Source: Rhizobiaceae bacterium (GTDB lineage Bacteria; Pseudomonadota; Alphaproteobacteria; Rhizobiales; Rhizobiaceae). Taken from it: a stretch of 64,000 nt of DNA. Every line of letters begins with the position of its first letter. Positions within the stretch are counted from its first letter, which is position 1. The notes beneath the pieces were generated by a model, which was not told the origin of the DNA, ran no database searches, and saw nothing but the letters and a program-made list of their open reading frames with translations. The DNA is taken from assembly GCA_026981655.1 (NCBI GenBank), contig JALSIJ010000046.1, positions 31,717-95,716 on the forward strand, given 5' to 3'. Positions 20,351-30,445 of this stretch are shown here, piece by piece. A program made the position numbers and the translations under genes.

Positions 20351-21070
20351 TTATTCGCTAATCGTGGTTGAACGGCCCTCACCGCATAAAATTTTTGCAA
20401 GACCGCCTTTATCCGCAATAGAAAATATAACAACTGGAATATTATTGTCACGTGCAAGGCTAACCGCGGCAGCGTCCATAACTTCCAGACCTTTTTCAAG
20501 CACCTCTGAATGAGAAAGGGATTCATACCTTACTGCATTTTGATCTTTTTTGGGGTCCGCTGAATAAACACCATCCACTTGCGTGCCCTTGAATATCGCT
20601 TCCGCACCAAACTCAGCTGCTCGAAGGGCAGCCCCCGTATCAGTTGTAAAATACGGACTTCCCGTACCACCGGCAAATATTACAATCCGGCCTTTGCTGC
20701 GATGCTCAATCATGCCACGCTGCGTAAACGGCTCGCAGGCAGCTGGAATTGCCAGACCGGAAAGCACAACAGCTTCTGCGCCCTGTATTTCCAGTTCCAT
20801 TCGAAGCGCCAACGCATTCATAACCGTTGCCAGCATGCCCATATGGTCGCCGGTAACCCGATCGGCGCCCTTGGCTGCTAATGACAATCCTCGGAAGATA
20901 TTGCCGCCGCCAATAACCACTCCAATATCAATGCCAAGCGCTTTGGCTTCAATAATATCGGCTGCGACCCGCGCCAGCGTTTCAGGATCTATACCGAATC
21001 CCTGCTCTCCCATAAGTGCTTCGCCGGAGGCTTTGTACAGAATTCGCTTATATTTCAGTTGTTTTCCCAT
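20351..21070 (-). CDS. pyrH: uridylate kinase
   Basis: Phosphorylates UMP to UDP. The protein of about 239 residues belongs to the amino-acid kinase fold, with [15 protein letters not shown] at the N-terminus, IGGGNIFRG for phosphate binding and [20 protein letters not shown] near the C-terminal half. The ATG at 21070 is preferred to 21094 because relatives begin just before this lysine-rich stretch; both are possible. It lies between tsf and frr, the standard order. Confidence 0.96.
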   Translation of the reverse strand: MGKQLKYKRILYKASGEALMGEQGFGIDPETLARVAADIIEAKALGIDIGVVIGGGNIFRGLSLAAKGADRVTGDHMGMLATVMNALALRMELEIQGAEAVVLSGLAIPAACEPFTQRGMIEHRSKGRIVIFAGGTGSPYFTTDTGAALRAAEFGAEAIFKGTQVDGVYSADPKKDQNAVRYESLSHSEVLEKGLEVMDAAAVSLARDNNIPVVIFSIADKGGLAKILCGEGRSTTISE

Positions 21071-21119
21071 CAAACCCGCCATCGGAACATTCAAATATTA
21101 CCTAAATTCGATACACGAA

Positions 21120-21145
21120 GGGCGCCGCGTTGTCACGCGACGCCC
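21120..21145. terminator. GC-rich hairpin between tsf and pyrH
   Basis: GGGCG-c-CGCGT and ACGCG-a-CGCCC pair around a TGTC tetraloop, giving a 10-bp stem with one mismatch. No clear T-run follows on either strand, so it may be a weak or Rho-assisted terminator, an attenuator or an RNA stability element limiting pyrH-frr relative to rpsB-tsf. Confidence 0.5.
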
Positions 21146-21217
21146 CAATTTAAATTGGTATTTATCAGCACTTTGCCCGCCAACCCGAATTGGGAAGCTT
21201 AAGTAAGTGTTGGTAAA

Positions 21218-22138
21218 TCAGGATTTACCAGACATTGCAGCAACTTCCGCCGCAAAATCTTCTTCTTTTTTCTCAATGCCATCACCAAGTTGAAAACGAA
21301 CAAAGCCTTTCAGCTCAATTTCCGCCCCAACTTCTTTTTCAGCATCTTTAAGAGCTTTTTCTACGGTATTTTCACCGTCAATTACAAAGGTCTGGGAAAG
21401 AAGAACAACTTCTTCATAAAATTTACGCAAACGGCCTTCGACCATTTTCTCCACAATATTTTCCGGCTTGCCGGACTGGCGAGCTGATTCAGAAAAAATT
21501 GCGGTTTCGCGCGCCACAACATCCGCATCAACTTCATCCTTGGTTGCAGCCAGCGGGTTAGTTGCGGCCACATGCATGGCGACCTGACGGCCAATTACAT
21601 CAAGTGCAGCAATGTCACCGGTTGATTCAAGCGCCACCAATACACCAATCTTGCCAAGGCCTTCGCCAGTGGCGTTATGGATATAAGTGGATACAACACC
21701 ACTTGAGACTTCCATTACCTTTGCACGGCGAAGCGCCATATTCTCACCAATTGTGGAAATTGCTTCGGTAATCGCTTCTTCAATTTTTTTGCCACCAAGG
21801 TCAGCGGCCAGGATTGCTGCAACAGAACCATCAGTTCCAAGCGCCGCATTTGCAACACCATTAACAAGTGCCTGAAAATCATCATTTCGAGCGACAAAAT
21901 CTGTTTCGGAATTGAGTTCAACCACGGCAGACTTGGTGCCATTAGAAGCAACGCCAACAAGGCCTTCAGCCGCAGTACGATCAGATTTTTTGCCAGCTTT
22001 AGCAATACCTTTTTTGCGCAACCAATCGATAGCAGCTTCAATATCGCCGTCAGTTTCTTTCAGTGCGGTTTTACAATCCATCATGCCAGCGCCGGTTTTT
22101 CCGCGCAGCTCTTTTACCATTGATGCGGTAATTGTCAT
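21218..22138 (-). CDS. tsf: translation elongation factor Ts
   Basis: Nucleotide exchange factor for EF-Tu. The 306-residue protein opens with [20 protein letters not shown] and contains [10 protein letters not shown], both strongly diagnostic. The ATG at 22138 follows a GAGAGGTC ribosome site. It lies 110 bases after rpsB; that gap holds a GCCGG/CCGGC hairpin without a T-run. Confidence 0.98.
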   Translation of the reverse strand: MTITASMVKELRGKTGAGMMDCKTALKETDGDIEAAIDWLRKKGIAKAGKKSDRTAAEGLVGVASNGTKSAVVELNSETDFVARNDDFQALVNGVANAALGTDGSVAAILAADLGGKKIEEAITEAISTIGENMALRRAKVMEVSSGVVSTYIHNATGEGLGKIGVLVALESTGDIAALDVIGRQVAMHVAATNPLAATKDEVDADVVARETAIFSESARQSGKPENIVEKMVEGRLRKFYEEVVLLSQTFVIDGENTVEKALKDAEKEVGAEIELKGFVRFQLGDGIEKKEEDFAAEVAAMSGKS

Positions 22139-22248
22139 ATCGACCTCTCTATATTGCCAAAGCCGCCACCCCGGCGACTTCCATGCAATTATCAGTTTGA
22201 ATTTAGATACGAGCCGGCATCAACCGGCCCGTCTACCAGCAATAGCGA

Positions 22249-23337
22249 CTAGCCTTTGGCCAGTTCTGCTGCCTGTTTAAGCCATTCATCACGGTCGATG
22301 CGGCCTTTAAAAGAAAGACGGTCATCAACTTTAACAATGTCTTCCGGCGTAAAGTTAGCAATTTGCTCGAACTTCGTAATGCCAAGTGCATTCAATTTTC
22401 CAAGCAGCACTGGACCAACACCTGAGATCTTGGTTAGATCATCACCATCACCTTCAGGTGCCGAGAATAATGGCGCACTATCATCACTTGCGGCGGCAGC
22501 TTCTGGCGCGGCTTTAGGTGTAGTTTTCGGCTCTGCTTTTTCGGCTGGCGCAGCTTCCTTAGCAGGCGCAGCCTCAACAACAGGCGCAGTTTCAAGAACC
22601 TCAACAGGCGCTTCTTCCATTGCACCAAGATCAACACCGCTTGCACCCTGTTGGCGCTGAATACCATCGAGAGCTGCTTTGGCAATCAAATCGCAATAAA
22701 GCGAAATCGCACGTGCAGCATCATCATTGCCAGGAATTGGGAAATCGACAACATCCGGGTTGCAATTAGAATCCAATATAGCAGCCACAGGAATTTTCAG
22801 GCGGCGGGCTTCCTGAATTGCAATCATTTCTTTGTTGGTATCAATCACAAAAATAAGGTCAGGCTTACCGCCCATATCTTTAATGCCGCCCAAAGCGCGT
22901 TCAAGTTTGTCGCGTTCACGGGTGTGGTTGAGCAATTCTTTCTTGGTAAAACCTTCACCACCACCGCTTAGCATTTCTTCCAACTTACGAAGACGCTTGA
23001 TCGAATTGGAAATGGTTTTCCAGTTGGTCAGCATGCCGCCGAGCCAACGCGCATTTACATAATATTGCGCAGAACGCTTTGCAGCATCGGCAATAATGTC
23101 AGATGCCTGACGCTTGGTGCCAACAAACAGCACACGTCCGCCACCGGCAACCGTATCGCTGACCTGTTGCAATGCTCGGTGCAGCAATGGCACGGTTTGC
23201 GAAAGATCGAGAATATGAATGTTATTTCTTTTACCGAAAATATATTGATCCATTTTCGGGTTCCAGCGGTGGCATTGGTGTCCAAAATGAACACCGGCTT
23301 CCAAAAGCTGGCGCATGCTAAAGTCTGGCAAAGCCAT
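22249..23337 (-). CDS. rpsB: 30S ribosomal protein S2 with C-terminal helix-hairpin-helix extension
   Basis: Ribosomal protein S2, needed for 30S assembly. The core (residues 1-240) has the usual sequence, including [23 protein letters not shown] and [14 protein letters not shown]. Usual S2 proteins end near residue 255; this one has 362 residues. Residues 241-298 are an Ala/Pro/Glu-rich linker and 299-362 form a helix-hairpin-helix-like domain ([17 protein letters not shown] onward) ending in KQAAELAKG. Similar domains are known fused to ribosomal protein L21 and to NADH dehydrogenase subunits in alphaproteobacteria. A TAGGAG site precedes the ATG. Confidence 0.96.
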   Translation of the reverse strand: MALPDFSMRQLLEAGVHFGHQCHRWNPKMDQYIFGKRNNIHILDLSQTVPLLHRALQQVSDTVAGGGRVLFVGTKRQASDIIADAAKRSAQYYVNARWLGGMLTNWKTISNSIKRLRKLEEMLSGGGEGFTKKELLNHTRERDKLERALGGIKDMGGKPDLIFVIDTNKEMIAIQEARRLKIPVAAILDSNCNPDVVDFPIPGNDDAARAISLYCDLIAKAALDGIQRQQGASGVDLGAMEEAPVEVLETAPVVEAAPAKEAAPAEKAEPKTTPKAAPEAAAASDDSAPLFSAPEGDGDDLTKISGVGPVLLGKLNALGITKFEQIANFTPEDIVKVDDRLSFKGRIDRDEWLKQAAELAKG

Positions 23338-23361
23338 GGCTCGCGTCTCCTAATCGGTTAA

Positions 23362-23556
23362 TCCTCCGCGGAAAATGAATGCCAACCTCATGCCGACATC
23401 ACCGATGATGTGCACCAATGCCATGTGAAGTTCACCAGGGGCTTGGGGCGCACATGCTTCCGCGTGTGTGATGAGCGGGCATTACATCAGATTATTGAAT
23501 ATGGCAAGCAGGATTTTGCCGATACGTGGCTGGCATTTCAAATGCGTCAGCTTTAA
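23362..23556 (+). pseudogene. possible coding remnant opposite the rpsB promoter region
   Basis: One plus frame is open for 64 codons from 23362 to a TAA at 23554-23556, ending with a protein-like tail DERALHQIIEYGKQDF and a short amphipathic end. There is no ATG before codon 61; only GTG (23410, 23425, 23464) or TTG could start it. It overlaps the tenA stop by a few bases and lies opposite the rpsB leader. It may be the 3' remnant of a lost gene or chance. I do not recognise the family. Confidence 0.2.
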
Positions 23557-24227
23557 TCGGAAAGTTCCAACCCCATTTGCCAGAAATCTGCTTCCAACCG
23601 TGTTGCCTGGCGAAAAATCTCCAGTAATCGAGGGTAACGTGCATCACTCATATATGTCGTTGCCAATTCATCCAGCAATGCAATCATGTTGTTGGCAACC
23701 GCTTGATATTCATCAGACGCATATTCACCAATCCAAACGGCGTAAGGATTGGAAACCTCAAGCGCACCTGGAATATCGGCCAACCGCGCGCCAATCTCAC
23801 CATAGCCAATCATGCAGGGCGCAAGAGCGGCAAACAAATCGAGTAAATCACCCGCCTGGCCAGCATCAAGCACAAACCGCGTATAGGCAATTGTTGCCCG
23901 CGCCTCTGCCACCCCCTCAACCTGATCAGCTGAAAGCCCCCATTCCTTGCAAAGTCTTAAATGCAGGTTCATCTCCACATCCAAGATCGCCTTCAAGCCC
24001 TCATGACTTTGTCGCATCAATTTAAGCGATGGGGCTTTATAGATAGCCAGTGCATAGGCGCGTGCAAACTGGATCAAAAACAGATAATCCTGCACCAGAT
24101 AATGGCGAAATGAGTCACGCGACAACGAGCCGTCACCCATCTGCTCAACAAAATCATGACGGCAATAGGCATCCCACTCCGGCAATGCATCACGTTTTAA
24201 GCGTTCAAACAAAGACAGATCGCTCAA
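23553..24227 (-). CDS. tenA: TenA-family aminopyrimidine aminohydrolase
   Basis: TenA proteins hydrolyse aminopyrimidine breakdown products of thiamine (or thiamine itself) to recover the pyrimidine part. The 224-residue all-helical protein has Asp47 in YLVQDYLF, the catalytic Cys138 in LAPCMIGYGEIG and Glu212 in RLEADFW, so it is the cysteine-type, probably active enzyme. Its start overlaps the dnaE stop by four bases (ATGA), implying coupling to dnaE, an odd partner. No thiamine riboswitch or other thi gene is visible here. Confidence 0.92.
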   Translation of the reverse strand: MSDLSLFERLKRDALPEWDAYCRHDFVEQMGDGSLSRDSFRHYLVQDYLFLIQFARAYALAIYKAPSLKLMRQSHEGLKAILDVEMNLHLRLCKEWGLSADQVEGVAEARATIAYTRFVLDAGQAGDLLDLFAALAPCMIGYGEIGARLADIPGALEVSNPYAVWIGEYASDEYQAVANNMIALLDELATTYMSDARYPRLLEIFRQATRLEADFWQMGLELSD

Positions 24228-27200
24228 ACCAGTTCCACTTCCACAACACCGGGAATTGCTTTCATGGCGCTGGCAAGCGGTGGTGATATGGCTTTTTTGC
24301 CCTTCAATCGCACTTCAATTTCGCGCTCGCCATCACCTTCCAGCACAATAATGCTCACCTCACCAGAACCGGGTTTTTGCAAATGCGCCGCGATATTGGC
24401 AATCGGCGCCTCATCGCGTACAAATACCCTGAGGCTTTTTTGAATTTTGCTCGCCTCATCTTCGAGCAATGATACGGATTTTAATTGCAGCGAAATACCC
24501 TCATCACGGTTTTCCGCCGCCACATAGAGCATGATGGAATTACCGACCGTAAGCAGATCACGAAAACGCTCAAGCGTTTCAGAAAAAGCCACAGCCTCAT
24601 ATTGTCCAGAAGAATCAGACAATTGAATAATCCCCATTCGCGTACCTTTACGGGTTTTACGCTCCTGCTTTTGAATAACAGTTCCAGCCAACCGCCCCTG
24701 CGGCGAACCGGATTTCACGGCGCGTTCAAAATCGGTCCAATTCTGCACCCGCATTTTCGCCAGCATGCCCTGGTACTCATCCAGCGGATGGGCGCTGAAA
24801 TAAAAGCCAATTGACTGAAATTCCCGGTTCAGTTTTTCCGCCGGTAGCCATGTTTCCGCCAATGGCAATTGAATATGCTCATTGCTGGCATCGCCGCCAA
24901 ACATATCGCTCATGCCTATCGCTGCATTTTCGCTCATGCGGGCCGAGTGCCCCAATAGCCTGCTGATACCGGCGATCAGTTGTTCGCGCGACGCACCAAA
25001 GGTATCAAACGCGCCGGCTGCAATCAGGTTTTCCAGCGCGCGTTTATTTATTTGCCTTGGATCAATGCGGGAGAAAAAATTCGTAAAACTGGAAAACGGC
25101 CCTCCCGCCTCCCGAGCCGTAACAATGTGATCAACCGCCTGCGTACCAACCCCTTTAATTGCCGCAAGCGAATAATACACCACATCATCTTTCACCGTGA
25201 ATGGAGAGGACGAAGTGGTAACCGATGGCGGCGAAATCTTAATGTCAGCACGGCGAGCTTCGCGGAAGAAATCACTCAATTTGTCCGTATTGCCCATATC
25301 AAGTGTCATGGAGGCGGCCAAAAACTCAGTCGGGTAATTCGCCTTCAACCAGGCCGTATGATAAGAAACCAGCGCATAGGCGGCCGCGTGTGATTTGTTG
25401 AAACCATATTCGGCAAATTTCGCCAGCAGATCGAAGATCAGATTAGCCGTTTCTTTCGGCACCTCGCGTTCAACCGCCCCTTTAACAAATGGCACCCTTT
25501 GCTTATCCATTTCAGCCCGGATTTTCTTACCCATCGCCCGGCGCAAAAGGTCGGCTTGTCCAAGCGAATAGCCCGCAAGAATTTGCGCAACCTGCATCAC
25601 CTGTTCCTGATAGATGATCACACCATAGGTTTCTTCCAGTACCGGCCTGATCTTCTCATGCAGGTAATCTGGTTCTTCCTCACCATGCTTGCGCGCATTA
25701 TAGGTGGGAATATTATCCATTGGGCCGGGGCGATAAAGCGCCACCAGCGCAATAATATCTTCAAATCTATCCGGGCGCATACCAATCAGGGCCTTGCGCA
25801 TTCCCTGACTTTCCAATTGGAACACCCCGACGGTTTCGCCCTGCTGCAACATGGCAAAGGTTTTCTCGTCGTCCAGCGGAATGGTACTGAAATCAATATC
25901 TATACCGCGTTGGGCAATCAGCTTTTTCGCCGTTTCCAGCACGGTCAGCGTTTTGAGGCCCAAAAAGTCAAATTTGACCAGCCCTGCCTGCTCCACCCAT
26001 TTCATATTATATTGGGTGACCGGCATATTGGAGCGCGGATCGCGGTAAAGCGGCACCAGATTATCCAGCGGCCGGTCGCCAATTACGATACCGGCGGCAT
26101 GGGTAGAGGCATGACGGTTAAGCCCCTCAAGCTTCAACCCGATGGAGATAAGTTTATCGACAATTTCTTCGTCCTTGCGCGCCGCCTTCAACCCGTCTTC
26201 GGTTTCAACTGCTTCAGCCAGTGATGTCGGGTTGGCCGGATTATTCGGCACCATTTTGCAAAGCCGGTCGACCTGCCCATATGGCATTTGCAACACACGC
26301 CCCACATCACGCAGAACCGCTCGCGCCTGCAGCGAACCAAAAGTTATGATCTGCGCAACCTGCTCACGACCATATTTTTCCTGCACATAACGGATAACTT
26401 CCTCACGCCGGTCCTGACAAAAATCAATATCAAAATCGGGCATCGACACGCGCTCCGGATTGAGAAATCGCTCAAACAGCAGTGAAAATCGCATCGGGTC
26501 AAGATCGGTAATAGTGAGTGACCAGGCAACCAGTGACCCGGCCCCCGAACCACGGCCTGGCCCCACCGGAATGCCCTGCTCCTTGGCCCATTTGATGAAA
26601 TCAGCTACGATCAAAAAATAACCCGGAAAGCCCATGCCTTCGATCGTATCAAGCTCAAACTTTAAACGCTCATCATAGTCTTTACGGCTATAGCCTTCAG
26701 ACAGGCCTTGCACCTCCAATCGCAAATCAAGCCCGGCTTCGCTTTGCGCTTTCAATTCCTGAAATTCCAGCGCCAGCGCCTCTTTCGGATTGTCCTTGTC
26801 GGCCCCCGTATAGGAGGGAAGAATTGGATCTCGCGTATTGACTTTATAGGAACAGCGTTTGGCGATCTCGATGGTGTTTTCTATCGCCTCGGGAATATCG
26901 GCAAACAGCGACACCATTTCTTTTTGCGACTTGAAATAATGGTCGGGCGTCACCCTTGGCCGATCATCTTCCGAAACATAACGCCCCTTGGCGATACACA
27001 TCAGTGCATCATGGGCCTCATAATCATCCGCCACAGCAAAGAACGGCTCATTGGTTGCAACAAGCGGCACATCATTGTCATAGGCATAAGAAACAAGTGC
27101 ATCTTCAACCTTACGGCTTGAACGCGGGTGGCGCTGCAACTCGATATAAAACCGATCGCCAAAACCCGCCTTCAGTATCTCCAGCCGCGCTTCTGCTTTT

Positions 27201-27844
27201 TCGGAATTCCCTTGCATATACATCTGGTCTGCCGGGCCGGAATAACCACCAGATAAAAGGATAATTCCTGCATTCAACTCAACCAAAGCATCCACCGTTA
27301 TGTGTGGACGAGCGCCATCCTCATTTCCCATATAAGCTTTTGAAACCAGCTTGATGAGATTTTCACCGCCAATCTCACTGGCCGCAAGCAATACAAGCGA
27401 AGGATAGCCCTCCACCGCTTCTTTTGAATTTCCAGCAAGAGCAGTTGCATCCTCTTCACTATCTTCAAAATCCACCTCCAGAAAACAGCCAATAATCGGC
27501 TGTAATCCTTCCGACACGGTTTTTTGGGAAAACTCCAGCGCCGCAAATAGATTGTTCGTATCAGTAATTGCCAAGGCCGGTTGCCTGTCATCAACCGCAA
27601 GTTCAATCAGTTTGGGTAATTTTAACGCCCCCTCAAGCAGCGAATAGGCCGAATGGGTATGCAGATGCACGAAACTTGGTATCGAGCCTTTTTCCTCAAC
27701 AGGCTTTCCGGCATACTCATCGCGTGCATGGCTTGTGGAGCGCTTCTTTCCAGCAATCCCATCGCGCACACCGCTTTCAGAATTTTGTGAAGACAGACCG
27801 CCCTTTCCCGCATCAGAAGATCCGGTGGCGCCAGCTTTCATCAT
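24224..27844 (-). CDS. dnaE: DNA polymerase III alpha subunit
   Basis: Replicative polymerase. The protein of about 1206 residues has the PHP domain at the N-terminus (FVHLHTHSAYSLLEG), the polymerase core with PGRGSGAGSLVAWSL and the catalytic aspartates in MPDFDIDFCQDRR, then a helix-hairpin-helix and an OB fold near residue 1000 onward. The ATGATG at 27844/27841 is preferred to the TTG at 27901 because a GGGA site lies just upstream, though the spacing is short. An unconserved stretch of about 50 residues rich in Ser and Gly precedes the PHP domain. Confidence 0.96.
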   Translation of the reverse strand: MMKAGATGSSDAGKGGLSSQNSESGVRDGIAGKKRSTSHARDEYAGKPVEEKGSIPSFVHLHTHSAYSLLEGALKLPKLIELAVDDRQPALAITDTNNLFAALEFSQKTVSEGLQPIIGCFLEVDFEDSEEDATALAGNSKEAVEGYPSLVLLAASEIGGENLIKLVSKAYMGNEDGARPHITVDALVELNAGIILLSGGYSGPADQMYMQGNSEKAEARLEILKAGFGDRFYIELQRHPRSSRKVEDALVSYAYDNDVPLVATNEPFFAVADDYEAHDALMCIAKGRYVSEDDRPRVTPDHYFKSQKEMVSLFADIPEAIENTIEIAKRCSYKVNTRDPILPSYTGADKDNPKEALALEFQELKAQSEAGLDLRLEVQGLSEGYSRKDYDERLKFELDTIEGMGFPGYFLIVADFIKWAKEQGIPVGPGRGSGAGSLVAWSLTITDLDPMRFSLLFERFLNPERVSMPDFDIDFCQDRREEVIRYVQEKYGREQVAQIITFGSLQARAVLRDVGRVLQMPYGQVDRLCKMVPNNPANPTSLAEAVETEDGLKAARKDEEIVDKLISIGLKLEGLNRHASTHAAGIVIGDRPLDNLVPLYRDPRSNMPVTQYNMKWVEQAGLVKFDFLGLKTLTVLETAKKLIAQRGIDIDFSTIPLDDEKTFAMLQQGETVGVFQLESQGMRKALIGMRPDRFEDIIALVALYRPGPMDNIPTYNARKHGEEEPDYLHEKIRPVLEETYGVIIYQEQVMQVAQILAGYSLGQADLLRRAMGKKIRAEMDKQRVPFVKGAVEREVPKETANLIFDLLAKFAEYGFNKSHAAAYALVSYHTAWLKANYPTEFLAASMTLDMGNTDKLSDFFREARRADIKISPPSVTTSSSPFTVKDDVVYYSLAAIKGVGTQAVDHIVTAREAGGPFSSFTNFFSRIDPRQINKRALENLIAAGAFDTFGASREQLIAGISRLLGHSARMSENAAIGMSDMFGGDASNEHIQLPLAETWLPAEKLNREFQSIGFYFSAHPLDEYQGMLAKMRVQNWTDFERAVKSGSPQGRLAGTVIQKQERKTRKGTRMGIIQLSDSSGQYEAVAFSETLERFRDLLTVGNSIMLYVAAENRDEGISLQLKSVSLLEDEASKIQKSLRVFVRDEAPIANIAAHLQKPGSGEVSIIVLEGDGEREIEVRLKGKKAISPPLASAMKAIPGVVEVELV

Positions 27845-27996
27845 TTCCCGTTTTAATCGCTCACTCACGCCGCAAATTCCATCTGAACATCCACCAATCA
27901 AATCTCAATGAAATGATTTTGCGGGCCAGTGACAGCAAAGTCCAACGAAGAAAGGCACAACCCACAGAAAGCAGCAAGGCAAGCCGAATTATAGCT

Positions 27997-28095
27997 TTAG
28001 GAAAACGCCTTCAAAATATCAGCCCAGGCGACCATTGAGGTCAAAAACAAACCAATGGTGAAAAATGACGCAACATCACGAGCAAGAACAGACAT
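27997..28095 (-). CDS. 32-residue single-pass membrane protein
   Basis: A very small gene. The ATG at 28095 is preceded by a good ribosome site (AGGGAG, about 7 bases away) and by a candidate promoter at 28138-28166. The peptide starts MSVLARDVASFF and runs into one hydrophobic helix containing IGLFLTSMVAW, ending ADILKAFS before a TAA. The pattern of a short charged N-terminus, one membrane helix and a short amphipathic end is typical of bacterial small membrane proteins. It lies 152 bases upstream of the dnaE start on the same strand. I do not recognise a family and infer no function. Confidence 0.65.
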   Translation of the reverse strand: MSVLARDVASFFTIGLFLTSMVAWADILKAFS

Positions 28096-28137
28096 AACAC
28101 ACTCCCTACAATTTCTCTGTTTATTCACTATTTGTTC

Positions 28138-28166
28138 TTTTTATGTTCTCTGGTTCCAAAAGTCAA
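28138..28166 (-). promoter_or_regulatory. candidate sigma-70 promoter for the small membrane protein gene
   Basis: On the minus strand TTGACT (28161-28166) and TAAAAA (28138-28143) are 17 bases apart, about 40 bases before the small gene. The -35 is good and the -10 weak. The same transcript could continue into dnaE. Confidence 0.4.
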
Positions 28167-28302
28167 CAGCCTAGTTAATTTATTTTTTCTCCCAGTTCCC
28201 CGTTCATGGTTGCGGGCACGGTGGCGGGAACAATCACCCCATTGCCCTTGGCGATAAAACCGCTACATAGGGAGCAAGATTTGATCAAGTTTTGGATATG
28301 AA

Positions 28303-30366
28303 ATGACCGCTGATACCAATAATGCACATGAGGCAATTGAACACTGGAACGCACCTTTGGGCCTGCCCGATTATGCGAGTTTCGAAGGAAAAGATCTTGA
28401 AGCCATATTTGAAAAGGCCCTGCCGCTTCATCTGGATGAGATTGATAAAATTGCCAATAACCCGGACGCACCAAGTTTTGAAAACACCATTATTGCACTG
28501 GAATTAGCCGGCAAAACACTCGACAAGGTAAGCGCAATATTCTGGAACCTGACCGGCTCTCACACCAATGATTTTCTACAATCGCTTGAGCGCAAAATGG
28601 CCCCTGAAATGGCCCGTCATTTTTCCAAAGTGATGCTGAATTCCAAATTATTTGAGCGCGTCGACACACTTTATCAGGCGCGCGAGAACCTCAATCTCGA
28701 TGCGGAATCAACACGCGTTTTGGAAAAGGCCCGCAAATCGTTCATCCGTTTCGGGGCCAATATCTCGCCCGATGATCAAGGAAAGCTCGCCAAAATCAAT
28801 GAACGCCTGGCCGGTCTTGGCACATCATTTGCCCAAAACATGTTGGCCGATGAACAGGATTACGCGCTTATATTGAACGAGCCCGCAGAACTCGCAGGCC
28901 TGCCCAATTTTCTCATCGCCGCCATGGCTTCCGCTGCCGAAGAGCGCGGCCACAAGGGCAAACATGCAGTGACCCTTTCACGCTCGATCATCGAACCTTT
29001 TCTCACATTTTCAGATCGCCGCGACCTGCGCGAAACCGCGTTTAAAGCCTGGGGCGCACGCGGTGCGCAAAATGGCAACCATGACAATCGCCCGCTTATC
29101 AGCGAGATCGTCAAACTGCGCGCCGAAAAGGCCAGATTACTTGGCTACGAAAGCTTTGCCGCCTACAAACTTGATGACACGATGGCTAAAACACCTGAAA
29201 ATGTCGCAACACTACTCAATTCCGTATGGGAAAAAGCCAGCACAAGAGCCAGCGAAGAAGAAGCGGACCTGGCGGATCTGATTGCCAACGAAGGCAAAAA
29301 CCACGAGGTCGCGCCGTGGGATTGGCGTTATTATACCGAAAAAGCACGAACCAAAAAATTCAACTTCGATCAGGGTGAAGTCAAACCCTATCTGCAGCTG
29401 GACAATATCATTAAGGCTGCATTCGAGACAGCCACAAGGCTGTTTGGTGTCAGCTTTAAAGAACAGACCGGCATCACTTCCTATCACCCGGATGTGCGTA
29501 TTTTCGAAGTACTGGACGCGGATAACAACCGGATCGCGGTGTTTCTGGCCGACTATTTTGCCCGATCGTCAAAACGCTCCGGCGCATGGATGAGCGCGTT
29601 GCAAAGCCAGCACAAACTCGGTGGTGGGCAAATGCCAATCATCATGAACAATATGAACTTTGCCAAGCCACCTGAGGGTGAACCCTGCCTGCTTTCAATG
29701 GATGACGCCCGCACGCTTTTTCACGAATTCGGCCACGCCCTGCACGGCATGTTGTCCGATGTGACCTATCCTTCAATTTCCGGCACATCTGTTTCGCGCG
29801 ATTTCGTCGAACTGCCATCACAGCTTTATGAGCACTGGCTAACCGTGCCGGAAACGCTGGAAAAATATGCCACCCATTATCAAACAGGCGAACCTATTCC
29901 CGCAAGGCTGATTGAAAAACTGCTTGCCGCCCAAACCTTCAATTCAGGCTTTGCGACGGTTGAATTCACCTCGTCGGCGCTGGTTGATATGGCCTACCAT
30001 AATCTAAACAGCGTTGATGCCGCCAACATCGACCCGGTTAAATTCCAGAAAGAGGTGCTGGACAAAATCAACATGCCCAAGGCGATTGTCATGCGCCACG
30101 CCTCACCGCATTTCGCCCATGTGTTTTCCGGCGATGGATATTCCGCCGGCTACTATTCCTATATGTGGTCGGAAGTGCTGGACGCCGATGCCTTCCGCGC
30201 CTTTGAGGAAAAAGGCAACCCGTTTGATGCAGAAACCGCCGCCAAACTGAAAACACACATTTATTCATCCGGCGGCTCCCATGACCCGGAAGATGCCTAT
30301 ATCGCCTTTCGCGGCAAACTCCCCTCACCTGAGGCGATGTTGGAAAAGAAGGGTTTGGCTGGATAA
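28303..30366 (+). CDS. M3-family oligopeptidase
   Basis: A zinc metallopeptidase of the oligopeptidase A/dipeptidyl carboxypeptidase family that breaks down small peptides in the cytoplasm, including cleaved signal peptides. The 687-residue length fits. The zinc site is LFHEFGHALHG near residue 476, and the substrate-binding YSYMWSEVLDADAF segment lies near the C-terminus. No signal peptide is visible. The gene could be prlC-like or dcp-like; I cannot separate the two by motif, so no symbol is given. Confidence 0.92.
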   Translation: MTADTNNAHEAIEHWNAPLGLPDYASFEGKDLEAIFEKALPLHLDEIDKIANNPDAPSFENTIIALELAGKTLDKVSAIFWNLTGSHTNDFLQSLERKMAPEMARHFSKVMLNSKLFERVDTLYQARENLNLDAESTRVLEKARKSFIRFGANISPDDQGKLAKINERLAGLGTSFAQNMLADEQDYALILNEPAELAGLPNFLIAAMASAAEERGHKGKHAVTLSRSIIEPFLTFSDRRDLRETAFKAWGARGAQNGNHDNRPLISEIVKLRAEKARLLGYESFAAYKLDDTMAKTPENVATLLNSVWEKASTRASEEEADLADLIANEGKNHEVAPWDWRYYTEKARTKKFNFDQGEVKPYLQLDNIIKAAFETATRLFGVSFKEQTGITSYHPDVRIFEVLDADNNRIAVFLADYFARSSKRSGAWMSALQSQHKLGGGQMPIIMNNMNFAKPPEGEPCLLSMDDARTLFHEFGHALHGMLSDVTYPSISGTSVSRDFVELPSQLYEHWLTVPETLEKYATHYQTGEPIPARLIEKLLAAQTFNSGFATVEFTSSALVDMAYHNLNSVDAANIDPVKFQKEVLDKINMPKAIVMRHASPHFAHVFSGDGYSAGYYSYMWSEVLDADAFRAFEEKGNPFDAETAAKLKTHIYSSGGSHDPEDAYIAFRGKLPSPEAMLEKKGLAG

Positions 30367-30445
30367 CAGAATCGCCAAAACGGGAAATCGCGCTTATATT
30401 TCATTCAGACTAAAGAATAAAATATGATATTCCCGGAAAGAGTTT

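Noticed and set aside
23468..24025. 185-codon plus-strand frame opposite tenA
   Set aside because: Shadow of tenA: low-complexity Pro/His/Gln-rich sequence, while tenA has all catalytic residues.
25499..26224. 241-codon plus-strand frame inside dnaE
   Set aside because: Antisense shadow in the conserved polymerase region; no ribosome site.
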